6,077 nt of DNA. Origin: Acidobacteriota bacterium (GTDB lineage: Bacteria > Actinomycetota > Actinomycetes > Actinomycetales > Micrococcaceae). Positions 5,692 to 6,077 of the stretch are shown in pieces. Location of the stretch: NCBI GenBank assembly GCA_019352125.1, contig JABBNV010000173.1, positions 1 to 6,077 of the forward strand, written 5' to 3'. The notes beneath the pieces are model-generated. The model made no database searches. It was given only the letters and a program-made list of their open reading frames with translations, and was not told the DNA's origin. Made by a program: the position numbers and the translations under genes. Every line of letters begins with the position of its first letter. Positions within the stretch are counted from its first letter, which is position 1.

Positions 5692-6077
5692 CTAGAGTTG
5701 GGTTCTGAACGTGATGGTGTTGCCCAAATTCACCAGTTGCTTTTCTGTACTCGTTGCCGGACGGATCTGGCCGCGCTCGGGAACAAAAGTGATGGAATCA
5801 TCTGGAGTGCTGGGTACGTTGACAAACGAGCGGAAGCGCCGAAGCCGCTCCGGATCATTAACCACCACGTCCACCACGTGGGCCAGGCCGCCATCCAGCT
5901 CCTCCTGCCAGCGAGCCGTCCTCTGGAGCCTATCCGCCGTACGGATGTAATACATCAGGTAGCGGCCTATGTAACGCACCAGCGTGTCATCATCCAGGTC
6001 CTTGGCTAGGAGCTCAGCATGTGCCGGGGTTGCCCCGCCGTTGCCACCCACATAGAGGTTCCAACCGTCCGCGGTGG
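5692..6077 (-). CDS. nirB: Nitrite reductase [NAD(P)H] large subunit, C-terminal part; apparent internal deletion
   Basis: NirB is the cytoplasmic siroheme/[4Fe-4S] flavoprotein that reduces nitrite to ammonium. The frame enters from the right edge and reads TADGWNLYVGGNGGATPAHA, then LVRYIGRYLMYYIRTADRLQ, RTARWQEELDGGLAHVVDVV, PERLRRFRSFVN and ERGQIRPA, all in the order of the family's C-terminus. The GTG at 6051 is internal, not a start. Cysteine ligands of the cluster and siroheme lie upstream, outside the window. Between VVVND and PERLRRF (about 5853-5866) the family normally has about 30-35 residues (a DSLGIAAELE...EWK region). These are absent without loss of frame, which would remove a helix from the siroheme half of the enzyme. 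The TAG stop at 5692-5694 lies in the cobA ribosome site, and no nirD lies between them. Whether the gene is still active is unclear; the missing block is judged from memory of the family. Confidence 0.87.
   Translation of the reverse strand, partial: TADGWNLYVGGNGGATPAHAELLAKDLDDDTLVRYIGRYLMYYIRTADRLQRTARWQEELDGGLAHVVDVVVNDPERLRRFRSFVNVPSTPDDSITFVPERGQIRPATSTEKQLVNLGNTITFRTQL

Overview
The window looks like chromosomal DNA of a high-GC actinobacterium, most likely a member of the Micrococcaceae close to Arthrobacter. The reasons are the GC-rich codon use with frequent GTG starts, an uroporphyrinogen-III synthase fused to a winged-helix domain, and the overall feel of the PcaJ, PcaR and NirB sequences. 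This placement comes from reading, not from a search.

Left block (1-1375, plus strand): the 3' end of pcaJ (3-oxoadipate CoA-transferase beta subunit) is followed after 23 bases by a complete IclR-type regulator of the PcaR/PcaU kind. This is the end of a protocatechuate/beta-ketoadipate catabolic operon with its own regulator.

Middle-left (1376-2154): this stretch is poor in intact genes. A plus-strand reading frame at about 1443-1838 keeps coding character but is broken by two in-frame stops (1614 and 1653). I read it as a relic of a small membrane protein with a DUF3592-like C-terminal part. A 59-residue single-pass membrane protein of unknown function (1890-2069, minus strand) converges on it.

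Centre (2155-3797, minus strand): an aldo/keto reductase is followed downstream by a DJ-1/PfpI (Hsp31-like) protein. They probably form a two-gene unit that deals with reactive carbonyls. An 18-base perfect palindrome (3848-3865) separates this unit from the next operon.

Right block (3866-6077, minus strand, read from right to left): the 3' end of nirB (assimilatory nitrite reductase large subunit), then cobA (uroporphyrinogen-III C-methyltransferase, first step of siroheme synthesis), then hemD plus a winged helix (uroporphyrinogen-III synthase). In an intact operon this set makes uroporphyrinogen III, methylates it toward siroheme and supplies the nitrite reductase. Stop/start overlaps (nirB stop inside the cobA ribosome site; GTGA overlap of cobA and hemD) show the old operon design.

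The main result of the hunt is that this right block seems to be decaying. hemD has lost roughly its first 100 internal residues with a frame change, and has a second frame break before its winged helix. nirB appears to lack a block of about 30-35 residues near its C-terminus. cobA carries substitutions at several positions that I expect to be nearly invariant. I see no new defence system or mobile element in the window; the unusual content is this coordinated loss and the second relic at 1443-1838.
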